Shown here: piece after piece, positions 28,188 through 37,106 of the stretch
Numbering within the stretch: position 1 is the stretch's first letter
Layout of the letters: each line of letters starts with the position of its first letter
DNA from: Legionella sp.
GTDB lineage: Bacteria > Pseudomonadota > Gammaproteobacteria > Legionellales > Legionellaceae
DNA length: 64,000 nucleotides
Direction: 5' to 3'
Assembly (NCBI GenBank): GCA_017306715.1
Contig: JAFKHV010000014.1
Span: 1 to 64,000, forward strand
The notes under the pieces: model-generated
What the model was told of the DNA's origin: nothing
The model's input: the letters and a program-made list of their open reading frames with translations, nothing else
Database searches by the model: none
Position numbers and translations under genes: made by a program

Positions 28188-28955
28188 TTAACCATTCATG
28201 AGGGCTGCAAGGCGAATACCTTGTAAAACTAAATCGGGTACGTGATGATCGTACAAATCTTGTTTTTCAAATAAGGAGGCAAAGCCCCCTGTTGCCAGTA
28301 CGAGCGCTTTTTGGGTGTTAAATGCTTCATGATTCATTCTTGCAATCAACTCGCGGCACGCACCGAGAACCCCGTAGTACACACCCGATTGAATACTTTC
28401 AATCGTTGAGCGACCAATCGTATTATCGATGCGAATGATTTCTACCGCGGGTAATTTGGCCGTATTTTTAGATAAGGCATCAACGGATAAACGCACCCCG
28501 GGTAAAATAGCACCACCCAAGTAGGCTTTTTGCGCAGTGATTACACAAAACGTTGTCGCCGTACCAAAATCAATCACAATGATATTTTGGTTAGGATAGC
28601 TGTGTGCTGCAGCTATCGCATTGGCAATCCTATCTGCCCCCACCTCCACTGGATTACGATATTTTATATTTAATCCGGTTTTTACTCCCGCCTGCAGCAG
28701 GAACGGATCGATAGCAAAATATTTTAAACAGGCAGCTCGCAGTGAATAATCAAGCTGGGGGACCACCGAACAAATACCAATCTGACTAATTTGCGTTGGA
28801 GAACAGTCGTTTTCCCTTAAAACACTTTTCAAAAAAATACCAATTTCATCGGAAGTACTTACTTGTGAGGTTTGGCGAAAACGTAATTTTATTTCGTCAC
28901 CATCAAAGACACCACCATATATATGAGAGTTTCCTACATCAATGCATAAAATCAT
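28188..28955 (-). CDS. coaX: Type III pantothenate kinase
   Basis: First step of CoA synthesis. ILCIDVGNSHIYGGVFDGD is the N-terminal phosphate motif; VGADRIANAIAA and VIDFGTATTFCVI are the remaining ASKHA-fold signatures. 255 residues from the ATG at 28955. The frame runs further upstream through a terminator hairpin, so the longer version is rejected. Confidence 0.94.
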   Translation of the reverse strand: MILCIDVGNSHIYGGVFDGDEIKLRFRQTSQVSTSDEIGIFLKSVLRENDCSPTQISQIGICSVVPQLDYSLRAACLKYFAIDPFLLQAGVKTGLNIKYRNPVEVGADRIANAIAAAHSYPNQNIIVIDFGTATTFCVITAQKAYLGGAILPGVRLSVDALSKNTAKLPAVEIIRIDNTIGRSTIESIQSGVYYGVLGACRELIARMNHEAFNTQKALVLATGGFASLFEKQDLYDHHVPDLVLQGIRLAALMNG

Positions 28956-29030
28956 ATGTGCACACGGTTCTAAAAATGCTTGATAGTAAATCGGTCTGTA
29001 GTGGATAGCAAGTGGCGTGACCCAGTCGCC

Positions 29031-29056
29031 ATAAAAAAACCCCACCAGAGGTGGGG
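29031..29056 (-). terminator. Intrinsic terminator of the L,D-transpeptidase gene
   Basis: Minus strand: CCCCACC, TCT loop, GGTGGGG, then a run of seven T. Classic rho-independent form, 59 bases beyond the end of the 29115 gene. Confidence 0.85.
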
Positions 29057-29114
29057 TATGAGTGGAGATGCAACATGTTATTAACATTTATGCTCTTAAG
29101 AACATAAATTAATT

Positions 29115-29672
29115 TTAGTAGGGTTTTACAATAACGGTAGTGCCAATATCAGCAAAATCCTGGTTTAACCATTTTGCAGCACTGGGTAGAACACGAATAC
29201 AGCCATGGCTTGCATTATAATTCGGCACATCGTAAGCAGCATGAATTGAGTAGCCGCCATGGAAATGCATACAATAAGGCATCCGCGCACCGCCATTAGT
29301 TTCTATCGGGTAGAGACTTGAAGTACATTCCTCCCCTTTTTTAGAATAAATTTTATAGGTACCTGTTACCGTGCGACAAGGTCTACCGGTATCCTCACAA
29401 AAATCTTTACCACCAGAGGCACTACCCGTATTTACGCGATTCCCTTCCTTATCATATGCCGCCCAAGCAGTGGCTTTCGGGTCAAATACAATGACTTTAT
29501 GACCAGTAGGAGTACGTTTTTCCGGAAAAACACTACGACCTTTATGATCGCTGGACATACTCTTGGTGTAGTGGGTGTAACCTGCATCATCTACAACCGC
29601 CACCCCCCTATCCATAGTGGAGCATGATGCAGCCAATGCACAGATGGGTACCAGCAATAGCGCTTTTTTCAT
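29115..29672 (-). CDS. enhA: EnhA-like L,D-transpeptidase lipoprotein
   Basis: Lipoprotein signal with lipobox LAASC, then a YkuD domain ending in MHFHGGYSIHAA and NASHGCIRV, holding the catalytic Cys and His of L,D-transpeptidases. The product class resembles the Legionella EnhA family (named from the enh entry locus); exact orthology is not tested, and several paralogues usually exist. 185 residues from the ATG at 29672, which has AGGGAG upstream. Extra Cys residues (CEDTGRPC) suggest disulfides in the periplasm. Confidence 0.85.
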   Translation of the reverse strand: MKKALLLVPICALAASCSTMDRGVAVVDDAGYTHYTKSMSSDHKGRSVFPEKRTPTGHKVIVFDPKATAWAAYDKEGNRVNTGSASGGKDFCEDTGRPCRTVTGTYKIYSKKGEECTSSLYPIETNGGARMPYCMHFHGGYSIHAAYDVPNYNASHGCIRVLPSAAKWLNQDFADIGTTVIVKPY

Positions 29673-29783
29673 TTTTTTCTCCCTCATTTTTTCTTTGTTA
29701 TCGGGAGATTTCTAAATAGGTTTAGTACTTTTTATAATTTTTTTTTACTTTGTGCGTTTTTAATGGATACATCGTTTATTTTT

Positions 29784-30152
29784 TCAGTGCTTGGTCTCTT
29801 GTTTTGGGAGCATAAAAAGCACGGCTGACTTCAATTGTTCATCAGTACACTCAAAGCATCCCCCACGTGGCGGCATCGCATTCATCCCTTCATAGGTATG
29901 TAGAAGCAACTGGTTTATTCCTTGTTTCAATCGCGGCCGCCAATCCTCAATATTTTTTAATCGAGGTGCACCAAGAGGAATTGTTGGCGAGCTGGCGTGG
30001 CAAGTACTACAGAAATGCTGATAAATTTGTTCGCTCTCATTTTTGGTATTTCGAATTTTTTGCAAAAAATCCTGAGGATGATGGGACGCCGCAATTACGC
30101 AATGAGTAAAAGCATGAAATACAAGAAATAAAAATACTCGCCGCTGAAACAT
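29784..30152 (-). CDS. Cytochrome c5-family protein
   Basis: Periplasmic monoheme cytochrome. Signal peptide (about 1-22), heme site CSTCH, axial Met region EGMNAMPPRGGCFECT with the extra Cys pair typical of c5, and a final DEQLKSAVLFML helix. About 122 residues from the ATG at 30152, chosen for the AAGGA upstream. Divergent from flgA with a 61-base shared upstream region. Confidence 0.88.
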   Translation of the reverse strand: MFQRRVFLFLVFHAFTHCVIAASHHPQDFLQKIRNTKNESEQIYQHFCSTCHASSPTIPLGAPRLKNIEDWRPRLKQGINQLLLHTYEGMNAMPPRGGCFECTDEQLKSAVLFMLPKQETKH

Positions 30153-30213
30153 AAAAATCCTTAAAACGATGCACAATTTACGATATGATGTTCCAAACAT
30201 TAAACGGATGTTA

Positions 30214-30918
30214 ATGGTGAAAAAAAGCATACTAATTGGTTTATTTATTTTTGCAAGTACACAGGTCTTAGCAGAGGAAATCCAATCCCCTGAGTTACTG
30301 ACTAAAAAAATTGAAAACTATATCTATCAGGAACTATCGCACCGGCATGAGGGTAAACTGCACGTTTCAGCCGATAAAATTGATTCAAAACTTAGTTTAA
30401 AAGTCTGTGCTGAAGAGCAATTAATTGTCTTTAATCCCTACGCTACGCCACTATCTGAGGCAAGTACGATGGGTATACGCTGTCAGGAGCCAGACAACCG
30501 CTGGTCTTTATATGTACCGGTGCGAATTAGCCTTATGAAGACAATCTATATCGCCAGTAGAACCATGCATAAGGGTGAGACTATAACAGGAAGTGATCTG
30601 GTGCAGGCGGAGATGGATGTACATAAATTAAAAAATGGTTATTTTGATGATATTGATAAACTTATAGGCCGAGCATGTAAAAATACGATTCCCGTAAACT
30701 CAGCTTTTAATCCACAAAATATCGAACTCGCAAAAGTTATTCACAAAGGGGAACGCGTAAAGATTACAACCACCAACAACACCTTATCTATCAGTATGGA
30801 CGGTCTGGCGATGAATGATGGTGCAATTGGTGATTCGATTAGTGTTCGTAATTTAACCTCCAATAAAGTACTGGAGGCGCAAGTGGCAGGTGAAAAACAG
30901 GTCACAGTGATTTTTTAA
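30214..30918 (+). CDS. flgA: Flagellar P-ring chaperone FlgA
   Basis: Periplasmic chaperone for FlgI assembly. Signal peptide ending TQVLAEE, then an SAF-type domain with SRTMHKGETITGSDLVQAEMD and a C-terminal beta domain with GDSISVRNLTSNKVLEAQVAG. About 234 residues. Starts at 30208 and 30214 are both possible; GGA fits 30214. It stands without flgB-L neighbours, followed by flgM-flgN. Confidence 0.9.
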   Translation: MVKKSILIGLFIFASTQVLAEEIQSPELLTKKIENYIYQELSHRHEGKLHVSADKIDSKLSLKVCAEEQLIVFNPYATPLSEASTMGIRCQEPDNRWSLYVPVRISLMKTIYIASRTMHKGETITGSDLVQAEMDVHKLKNGYFDDIDKLIGRACKNTIPVNSAFNPQNIELAKVIHKGERVKITTTNNTLSISMDGLAMNDGAIGDSISVRNLTSNKVLEAQVAGEKQVTVIF

Positions 30919-30956
30919 TACAAATCCTAACCCACTAAAAAATATAATTTTTTTAT

Positions 30957-30983
30957 TAAAGTTTTGTAAAAATCGGCCGATAA
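30957..30983 (+). promoter_or_regulatory. Sigma-28 (FliA) promoter of flgMN
   Basis: TAAA, exactly 15 bases, GCCGATAA: a perfect match to the enteric sigma-28 consensus. It lies 53 bases before flgM, which is class III in well-studied flagellar systems. Confidence 0.85.
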
Positions 30984-31036
30984 CTAAATTTAGTGGATAT
31001 TTTAAGTCAATTAACAACGAAGTTGAGGGTAATGTT

Positions 31037-31333
31037 ATGGTTAATCAAATTAGCGATCCGCCTACGGTGAAAACTTTAGAGTGCGAACGTATTAAAAATA
31101 AATCTGAGGTATTTAAGCAGGTTATAGTGGATACAAATCAATCCTATGAAGATAGTTTCAGCGTGAGCAATTTAACCAAGCAGCTGGAAGCGATAACAAA
31201 ATCACTCGAAGGGATTGCTGAGGTGAATGAGGCTCGAGTACTTTATTTTAAAGCAGCACTTGCATCGAATACTTATGCGGTTAACTGCGAGCACCTTGCA
31301 ACAAAAATGCTACAATTGAGTAAAGACCTCTAG
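31037..31333 (+). CDS. flgM: Anti-sigma-28 factor FlgM
   Basis: Binds FliA until the hook is complete and is then exported. 98 residues; the C-terminal half shows the FlgM helix pattern (VNEARVLYFKAALASNTYAV, then HLATKML). GAGGG precedes the ATG by 8 bases. Follows flgA, precedes flgN, and has its own sigma-28 promoter, which supports the call despite low sequence conservation. Confidence 0.88.
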   Translation: MVNQISDPPTVKTLECERIKNKSEVFKQVIVDTNQSYEDSFSVSNLTKQLEAITKSLEGIAEVNEARVLYFKAALASNTYAVNCEHLATKMLQLSKDL

Positions 31334-31350
31334 AGAAATAAGGTTGTTAT

Positions 31351-31839
31351 ATGGATCATAACGAAAAAATAAATAAATTGTGTGCCTGCTTACGTGAGGA
31401 AATTAGCTGGGTTGAGAATCTCAATCAGATCCTCCTTGAAGAACGCAAAGCTTTAGAGACACGAAAGTTTTCTTTATTAGACGAATTCGCACAACAAAAA
31501 CATGATCTCTCCAAAAAGCTTGAGCAAAGCGCTCAAGAACGAATGATTTTGATTAATAAAGATGATAAAGGTTTAGAATTATGTTTACGCGAATTTTTAT
31601 TTGGTCATAGCGAAAGCGATGTGCAACAAGTAAATTCGCTCAATACACAATTGTCTACATTACTAAATCAATGTCGTGAACTCAATTCTGTGAATGGTCA
31701 AGTGATCGCCAATAATCTTTATATACGTAAAGAGATGGTAAATACTTTATCCGGACATGGCGGCAATGCTATGGATATTTACAATGCTCATGGCAATATA
31801 ACCATATCTCGTAATCAAGATCACTATCGCGAAGTTTAA
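31351..31839 (+). CDS. flgN: Flagellar export chaperone FlgN
   Basis: Chaperone for hook-filament junction proteins FlgK/FlgL. 162 residues, fully helical, with the N-terminal LREEISWVENLNQILLEER segment and the central coiled coil of the FlgN family; NGQVIANNLYIRKEMVNTL near the end matches the conserved C-terminal helix. 17 bases after flgM. Confidence 0.87.
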   Translation: MDHNEKINKLCACLREEISWVENLNQILLEERKALETRKFSLLDEFAQQKHDLSKKLEQSAQERMILINKDDKGLELCLREFLFGHSESDVQQVNSLNTQLSTLLNQCRELNSVNGQVIANNLYIRKEMVNTLSGHGGNAMDIYNAHGNITISRNQDHYREV

Positions 31840-31843
31840 TGAT

Positions 31844-31865
31844 GATGCCAGGGGTTCCTGGCATC
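31844..31865. terminator. Hairpin between flgN and the convergent dehydrogenase
   Basis: Arms GATGCCAGG and CCTGGCATC with GGTT loop, a perfect 9-bp stem five bases after the flgN stop. T-rich TATTTATT follows on the plus strand. Confidence 0.6.
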
Positions 31866-31868
31866 TAT

Positions 31869-32600
31869 TTATTGCATTCTTAAAGCACCATCAAGGCGAA
31901 TCACTTCACCATTAATCATTTCGTTCTCAACGATATGGCTGACAAGTGCTGCAAATTCCTCTGGTTTACCAAAACGTTTCGGGAACGTCATTGTTTTGAT
32001 TAATTGTTCCTGTACTTCTTCTGGCATATTAAGCAGCATGGGCGTTGCTATGAGACCTGGCGCAATGGTATTAACTCTGATTCCATGTTGTGCCAGTTCA
32101 CGCGCGGCAGGTAAAGTCATAGCGACAATACCTCCTTTAGAGGCACTGTATGCCGCTTGACCGACTTGCCCTTCATATGCAGCAATCGAGGCGGTATTAA
32201 TAATAACTCCACGTTCTGCTTCATCCAAAGGCAGTTTTGACATTGCGTAAGCGGCCACACGCATTACGTTAAAGGTACCAATTAAATTAACATCGATTAC
32301 ATGTTTAAAAGCATCTAAAGGCATGGGGTTTTCTCTGCCAACAATGCGCTTGGCGGGCGCTATCCCTGCACAATTAATGCAGACTTGCGGCACTCCCAGC
32401 GCAGCAATAGTTTGTTGCATTGCGTCCATAACGGCCTCATCACTCGTCACATCGCACGCTACAAAAAAATCCGCTGTTGTTGCTGGCTGTGTATCCCAAA
32501 CCGCCACTTGTAATCCTTTTTCTTTTAAGAAGCTTGCACAGGCCTTACCCATACCGGAGGCACCACCAGTGATGAGGGCTACTTTATGGTCTAACTTCAC
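31869..32600 (-). CDS. 3-hydroxyacyl-CoA dehydrogenase type 2 (HSD10-like SDR)
   Basis: NAD-dependent short-chain dehydrogenase. TGGASGMGKA is the cofactor motif, NCAGIA follows, and the catalytic Ser and YSASK are in place. The blocks GQVGQAAYSASKGGIV, RVNTIAPGL and NGEVIRLDGALRMQ closely follow mitochondrial HSD10 and bacterial 2-methyl-3-hydroxybutyryl-CoA/3-hydroxyacyl-CoA dehydrogenases, so a role in isoleucine or short-chain fatty acid breakdown is likely. Two bases after the isochorismatase gene. Confidence 0.87.
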   Translation of the reverse strand: MKLDHKVALITGGASGMGKACASFLKEKGLQVAVWDTQPATTADFFVACDVTSDEAVMDAMQQTIAALGVPQVCINCAGIAPAKRIVGRENPMPLDAFKHVIDVNLIGTFNVMRVAAYAMSKLPLDEAERGVIINTASIAAYEGQVGQAAYSASKGGIVAMTLPAARELAQHGIRVNTIAPGLIATPMLLNMPEEVQEQLIKTMTFPKRFGKPEEFAALVSHIVENEMINGEVIRLDGALRMQ

Positions 32601-32602
32601 GG

Positions 32603-33157
32603 TTACTCTCCCTGTTGTAAAAATTCACGGCTTAATTGTTTAAAATCGGCATCGGCTGAAGTACGCAGCCATTCAAAGAAAACCATTTCCCGAGTGACTA
32701 AATGCACCCCCGCCTGCTCCATACGCTTGAGGCCAAATTGATAATCATCCATCTTCCGACTACTGGTCGCATCAACCAAAACAAATACCTCATAGCCATA
32801 AGTTTTTAACTGCATAGCCGTTTGTAAAACACACACATGAGTTTCTATCCCGATGAGAAGACATTGTTTTCTTTGAAGCTGCTGACAGTGGGTAAAAAAA
32901 CTTTTATCACTCATGCAAGAGAAAGCACGCTTATCAAAATGAGGTTCATCCTGTACTAGGGAGGCTAATTCCTTAACGGTTGCACCCAAACCCTGAGTAT
33001 ATTGCTCGCTCACTAGAAGCGGTATTTGCATTTTTTTAGCTAAGCGCAGTAACCAGGCACAGTTATATACAAGTTGCTCAGGATTCATTACCGCCGGGGT
33101 AAGTTTTTCCTGAACATCAATGAGCAACAATACCGAATTATTTTTATCAATTAACAT
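32603..33157 (-). CDS. Isochorismatase-family cysteine hydrolase
   Basis: 184 residues. The triad of the family is visible: Asp14 (LLIDVQ), Lys77 (HFDKRAF) and Cys109 (IETHVCVLQ), with the cis-peptide region before the Cys. This subgroup (YcaC/ISOC1-like) has uncertain substrates. First gene of a pair with the HSD10-like dehydrogenase. Confidence 0.88.
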   Translation of the reverse strand: MLIDKNNSVLLLIDVQEKLTPAVMNPEQLVYNCAWLLRLAKKMQIPLLVSEQYTQGLGATVKELASLVQDEPHFDKRAFSCMSDKSFFTHCQQLQRKQCLLIGIETHVCVLQTAMQLKTYGYEVFVLVDATSSRKMDDYQFGLKRMEQAGVHLVTREMVFFEWLRTSADADFKQLSREFLQQGE

Positions 33158-33272
33158 CCTTATCTCCCTGTTATTCCGTCAGTATAACATCGGTCACCAG
33201 ATACAGCTAAAGCTTGATACATCAATCAGGAATTTAAGTGCCTCTTAAACAACGGTGCGTCGCAAAGGAGTG

Positions 33273-33293
33273 ACGCCACATTAGTCGTGGCGT
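33273..33293 (-). terminator. Possible terminator of the DegP-like gene
   Basis: Arms ACGCCAC and GTGGCGT with a 7-base loop, about 40 bases beyond the end of the 33331 gene. The T-run is weak. Confidence 0.35.
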
Positions 33294-33330
33294 TCTGCTA
33301 GAAATTTAAGATAACCTTAGTAACGATAAT

Positions 33331-34395
33331 TTACACACCAGCAATATCGATTGTTTTTAAAGCAATATCCATTTGTTTATTTCCACGCTGTATCGACAGC
33401 GTAATTTTTTCGCCAACTTTTATATCGGTTAACTGATTGTAGAGTGAATCGTAATTTTCAACATTATGGCCGTTTAACGCAACAATAATATCTCCCAAGA
33501 TAATATGTCCCCAGGCATCGCGATGTGTTCCACGTAGTTTACCTAAAGCGGCTGGAGTATTGGGTAAAATATCGCCAATAAGTACACCACGATTTATCCC
33601 GAGGCGTTCCGCAATATTCGGTGCCACACTCTGTATGCCGATACCTGCAAGAACGACACGACCATGTTTGATTATTTGAGTCACAATCCGCTCAATATCA
33701 TCAGCAGGTACAGCAAAACCTACTCCTGCAGAAGATCCGGAGCGTGAATAAATCATTGTATTTAATCCAATTAATTGCCCGGCGCTATTAAGTAACGGAC
33801 CGCCTGAGTTACCTGGATTAATCGGGGTATCTGTTTGAATCATATTGCGAATGGTAACACCGCCAATCCCTGGAACTTGTCGTCCTAAAGCGGAAATAAC
33901 TCCTTTAGATAAACTATGGTCCAAACCATAAGGATTACCAATTGCGATGGCCTTTTGACCTACGATCAGATCCGGTAAATGAACGACTTCAAAGGGTTTA
34001 AAAGATTTTAAGGAAGCCAAAGCATGTGGGGAAGTTATTTTTAATACAGCAATATCTTTGCGTGGTTCAGCACCTAATATTTTTGCAGGTACCGTCATAT
34101 TTCCCAAAGTTATTGCTAACTTATCAGCACCTTTGATCACATGAAAATTCGTTACAATGTGTCCTTTATCATCCCAAATGATACCAGAGCCCGCACCATC
34201 TGAAACTTGCATTGTTTTAAACGAGATGCGATTCGTAACGGTGGCTAAGCGATGTACATAAACAACCTTAGGTGAAGCCTCCTGAAATACCTGTATCGTA
34301 TTTTGTTCATCAGGCAGTAATGCATTCACATTGAGACTAAACCCTGGGGCAGTCAGAAATAAGCTCAAAATAAAAGCCAAGTGATGTTTTTTCAT
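33331..34395 (-). CDS. DegP/DegQ/DegS-like periplasmic serine protease
   Basis: Trypsin-fold HtrA protease. Signal peptide (about 1-25), catalytic His85 (NFHVIKG), Asp114 (RKDIAVLKI) and Ser197 (NPGNSGGPLLN), then a single PDZ domain (about 245-345). 354 residues with one PDZ is closer to DegS or one-PDZ HtrA than to two-PDZ DegP. With a cleavable-looking signal, it is probably a soluble or anchored quality-control protease. GGAG precedes the ATG. Confidence 0.9.
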   Translation of the reverse strand: MKKHHLAFILSLFLTAPGFSLNVNALLPDEQNTIQVFQEASPKVVYVHRLATVTNRISFKTMQVSDGAGSGIIWDDKGHIVTNFHVIKGADKLAITLGNMTVPAKILGAEPRKDIAVLKITSPHALASLKSFKPFEVVHLPDLIVGQKAIAIGNPYGLDHSLSKGVISALGRQVPGIGGVTIRNMIQTDTPINPGNSGGPLLNSAGQLIGLNTMIYSRSGSSAGVGFAVPADDIERIVTQIIKHGRVVLAGIGIQSVAPNIAERLGINRGVLIGDILPNTPAALGKLRGTHRDAWGHIILGDIIVALNGHNVENYDSLYNQLTDIKVGEKITLSIQRGNKQMDIALKTIDIAGV

Positions 34396-34714
34396 TTTTT
34401 ACTCCATGCAATTCATTAAAAAAACTAATGAGTTCACGCTTAACGCAATATTTTTAACGAGCAAGGGGATATTTGGCAACTATTTTGATCCAGTAAACAT
34501 AAAACATGGGCTGAGATAATTCGATGAACACTTCTGCTCTATATAATGATTCCATATGGCCAGCATGCCGCTCTTTGCTCCTTCACGAGGCAGCATTGTA
34601 ATATATAAAACCAGAAAAGTCACCAATTAACTCAAAAGGATAAATTTAGGGCATTATTAAGTGTTTAACTGGAGTTTTATGGAAACAATCAAAACTCCAC
34701 GAACAATTATGGCC
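34396..34714. other. 319-base gap between two minus-strand genes
   Basis: No gene seen. It contains a candidate terminator of the upstream coiled-coil gene (34670-34699) and, nearer 34395, the leader of the HtrA gene. No promoter stood out clearly. Confidence 0.5.
34670..34699 (-). terminator. Hairpin after the coiled-coil membrane gene
   Basis: Arms TGGAGTTTT and AAAACTCCA, 9 bp, loop of 12, sixteen bases past the stop of the 34715 gene. The U-run is provided only by the stem's own T/A tract. Confidence 0.35.
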
Positions 34715-35602
34715 TTAAGGAATACTCACCATCGCCGGTTGCCCCTCCTGTGCCTCATCTAAAGAGGTAGAGGGTGATTTATTATTGACTACAGGAGGTT
34801 GCGGTCTAAAAAGAGAGTGGCGTTGTAAAGGGTATTTGTTTACGTTGGTGGCGCTATCAGGTGCTAACTGTGTTGGATTGGTATGCACGCGTGTTTGATT
34901 TAATGAAATGCTCGTCACTGGCACCCCCGTAAATAATTGTACCAACATTTGCAAAGGGGTCTTCAGTGCATCAAAAAATGTACTTGTTCCTGCTTTAAGT
35001 GTCTCCAGAGCAATATTTTCTGAATTACCGATGTGACGTAAATATACCTCTTTATAAACATCAGAATGTTGATGATAGAGATCATCGAGTTTTTGCATGT
35101 GAGTATCTTCTTGCTTGAGCAATTCGCGTTCATGCTCAATATTTGCACTCAAAAGTTTTTCACGGCGCTCTTTTAATAACTTGATTTCCTCGTCATAACT
35201 AGCCAATTTTTCCTTACTTACTTCTCGTTTTAGTTTGAAACGCTCTTTACGCTCAACCGTATTTTCGCCATCGGTTAAAATATTAGCTTCCAGCTCAATT
35301 GATTTTACATCTTCCTCCAGTAATTTTTCTTTTTTTAAATAAATTTGCCGAATTTCCTCATCCAACTCTTTTATCTCTTTGTTGTTTGTTTCATGAATAG
35401 TCTGGTAAGCATCGCGGGGATTTTGTTTCATTTCTTTACGAAGCTCATCCAATCGACCAATTTCAAATTCAAGAGATTTTATTTGCGCTTCATCATTCTT
35501 TTTCTTTTCACGATTCAATATCATTTGTCGAATAAAAGCCGCGATAATCAGCAACACGCCCAGAGCTGCTGTGCATAATAAGGCAAGAGTAAGTGGTGCC
35601 AT
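34715..35602 (-). CDS. Membrane-anchored long coiled-coil protein, unrecognised
   Basis: 295 residues. N-terminal membrane helix (about 5-27, LALLCTAALGVLLIIAAFI), then a highly charged coiled coil over about 30-195 with Lys/Glu-rich heptads, then a less ordered Pro/Asn/Thr-rich tail. No enzymatic motif. A strong AGGGGA site precedes the ATG. Could be a structural envelope protein or a Legionella-specific effector; I cannot decide. Confidence 0.65.
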   Translation of the reverse strand: MAPLTLALLCTAALGVLLIIAAFIRQMILNREKKKNDEAQIKSLEFEIGRLDELRKEMKQNPRDAYQTIHETNNKEIKELDEEIRQIYLKKEKLLEEDVKSIELEANILTDGENTVERKERFKLKREVSKEKLASYDEEIKLLKERREKLLSANIEHERELLKQEDTHMQKLDDLYHQHSDVYKEVYLRHIGNSENIALETLKAGTSTFFDALKTPLQMLVQLFTGVPVTSISLNQTRVHTNPTQLAPDSATNVNKYPLQRHSLFRPQPPVVNNKSPSTSLDEAQEGQPAMVSIP

Positions 35603-35629
35603 AATATTCCCCTTTTATAATAGAAAAAA

Positions 35630-35824
35630 CTAACTTTGCGCAGTAGTTCGAGACTGCTGAAACCAAATAGTTGGTGAGAAGTTCTCTAAAATAGAGGGCG
35701 GCTTAAACGATAAAAACTGGTATGCTTCCTGGCACATCATATGTCTCCCTTCATTACGAATACGAATAAAGTCTTCAAACAAAAAATCCCCCTGCCTCAG
35801 GCTCGTGAGATCCTGAATGCGCAA
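35630..35824 (-). CDS. Small uncertain reading frame (64 codons)
   Basis: A 64-codon frame directly upstream of, and 27 bases from, the coiled-coil gene. The predicted peptide is hydrophilic with several aromatics (DFLFEDFIRIRNEGRHMM) and matches nothing I know. No ribosome site precedes the ATG. If not real, 35603-35978 is a gap holding only leader sequences. Confidence 0.25.
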   Translation of the reverse strand: MRIQDLTSLRQGDFLFEDFIRIRNEGRHMMCQEAYQFLSFKPPSILENFSPTIWFQQSRTTAQS

Positions 35825-35978
35825 GGGGACTTTTGCGTTATTTACTAGATATTTCCTACTTACAAGGCTAGACCAACTTAAAATACTTCGCGAATTAATT
35901 TCCTTTTATTTTTCACTTTGAGCTGGAATTCATCATATTTTGGAGTACTATAGTGGATTTAATTTTTCTATAACTGCT

Positions 35979-37028
35979 GTGTCTGAATTAAACGATAAAT
36001 TTAGCACGCCACTTTTAAAGTGGTATGAGATACATGGTCGCAAAAATCTACCCTGGCAATTGCCAAGGTCACCCTATCGGGTCTGGATTTCTGAGATTAT
36101 GCTGCAACAGACTCAGGTACAAACGGTAATCCCTTATTTTGAGCGATTTATGAAGGTTTTTCCTGATATCGAAACCTTGGCATATGCTCAAGATGATGAA
36201 GTCCTTGCCCTCTGGTCTGGGTTAGGCTATTACAGCCGCGCCCGTAATTTGCATAAAACAGCTCAAATTATCGTGAATGAGTTTGCGAGTATTTTTCCAC
36301 AAACATTAACGCAATTGATCAATCTACCGGGCATCGGTGAATCAACTGCGGCAGCGATACTCTCGCAAGCCTTTAATCAACGCACAGCCATACTCGATGG
36401 GAATGTGAAGCGCGTCCTGAGTCGTTTCTTTATGATTTCTGGGAGCGTCGACCAGGCAGCGACGAAAAGAAAACTATGGTCATTAGCCGATGCATGCATG
36501 CCTGAGATACAATGCGCCGATTATACTCAAGCCATTATGGATTTAGGCGCAACGTGCTGTACTCCTAAAAATTATAACTGCGTAAGCTGTCCTGTAAACA
36601 CTTCTTGTCTTGCCTTTAATCATGGAGAACAAGAAAACTACCCGACCAAAAAAGTAAAAAAACAAATCCCTACGGTGCAAAAAAAATTTTTGGTGCTTAC
36701 GAATCACGATGGAAAAATTTATTTAGAAAAAAACCCCTCCACGGGTATTTGGGGTGGATTATGGTGTTTACCTACAGTGGATATTGACGAATGTCCGCTT
36801 AGATTTATACGGGAACATTATGATTTGGAGGGAGCAGAGCCAAGACTGCTCACAGAGCTTAAACATCGTTTTAGCCATTTTTTACTTCTTATTGAGGCTA
36901 TTAAGATAGAAACAACGCTGCTTGGAACCATGGTAAAAGAGCCACAAGGGAAATGGTTTACCCAAAATGAACTGCTCAATCTCGGAATTGCTACGCCAAC
37001 TAAAAAAATACTCAGTCTGGGTTATTAG
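35979..37028 (+). CDS. mutY: Adenine DNA glycosylase MutY
   Basis: Removes A opposite 8-oxoguanine. Helix-hairpin-helix with LINLPGIGESTAAAILSQA, catalytic Asp in AILDGNVKRVL, the 4Fe-4S loop C-x6-C-x2-C-x5-C (CTPKNYNCVSCPVNTSC), and a C-terminal NUDIX-like 8-oxoG recognition domain with LEKNPSTGIWGGLWCLP. No ATG suits the start. A GTG at 35979 gives a normal N-terminus and a TTG at 35940 is the other option; neither has a clear ribosome site. Confidence 0.92.
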   Translation: MSELNDKFSTPLLKWYEIHGRKNLPWQLPRSPYRVWISEIMLQQTQVQTVIPYFERFMKVFPDIETLAYAQDDEVLALWSGLGYYSRARNLHKTAQIIVNEFASIFPQTLTQLINLPGIGESTAAAILSQAFNQRTAILDGNVKRVLSRFFMISGSVDQAATKRKLWSLADACMPEIQCADYTQAIMDLGATCCTPKNYNCVSCPVNTSCLAFNHGEQENYPTKKVKKQIPTVQKKFLVLTNHDGKIYLEKNPSTGIWGGLWCLPTVDIDECPLRFIREHYDLEGAEPRLLTELKHRFSHFLLLIEAIKIETTLLGTMVKEPQGKWFTQNELLNLGIATPTKKILSLGY

Positions 37029-37106
37029 TTAAAAAAAGCTACAACCCTCCAAACGGTATCTATAATTAAATGACGACCCTATAAATATCGAACCAATAGC
37101 GAACGT

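Noticed and set aside
28956..29087. Longer N-terminus of coaX
   Set aside because: It would read through the terminator hairpin at 29031-29056 and precede the conserved family start.
37030..37106. Sigma-28 promoter before the GGDEF gene
   Set aside because: TAAA occurs but the sequence 15 bases later (TATCGAAC) does not match GCCGATAA.
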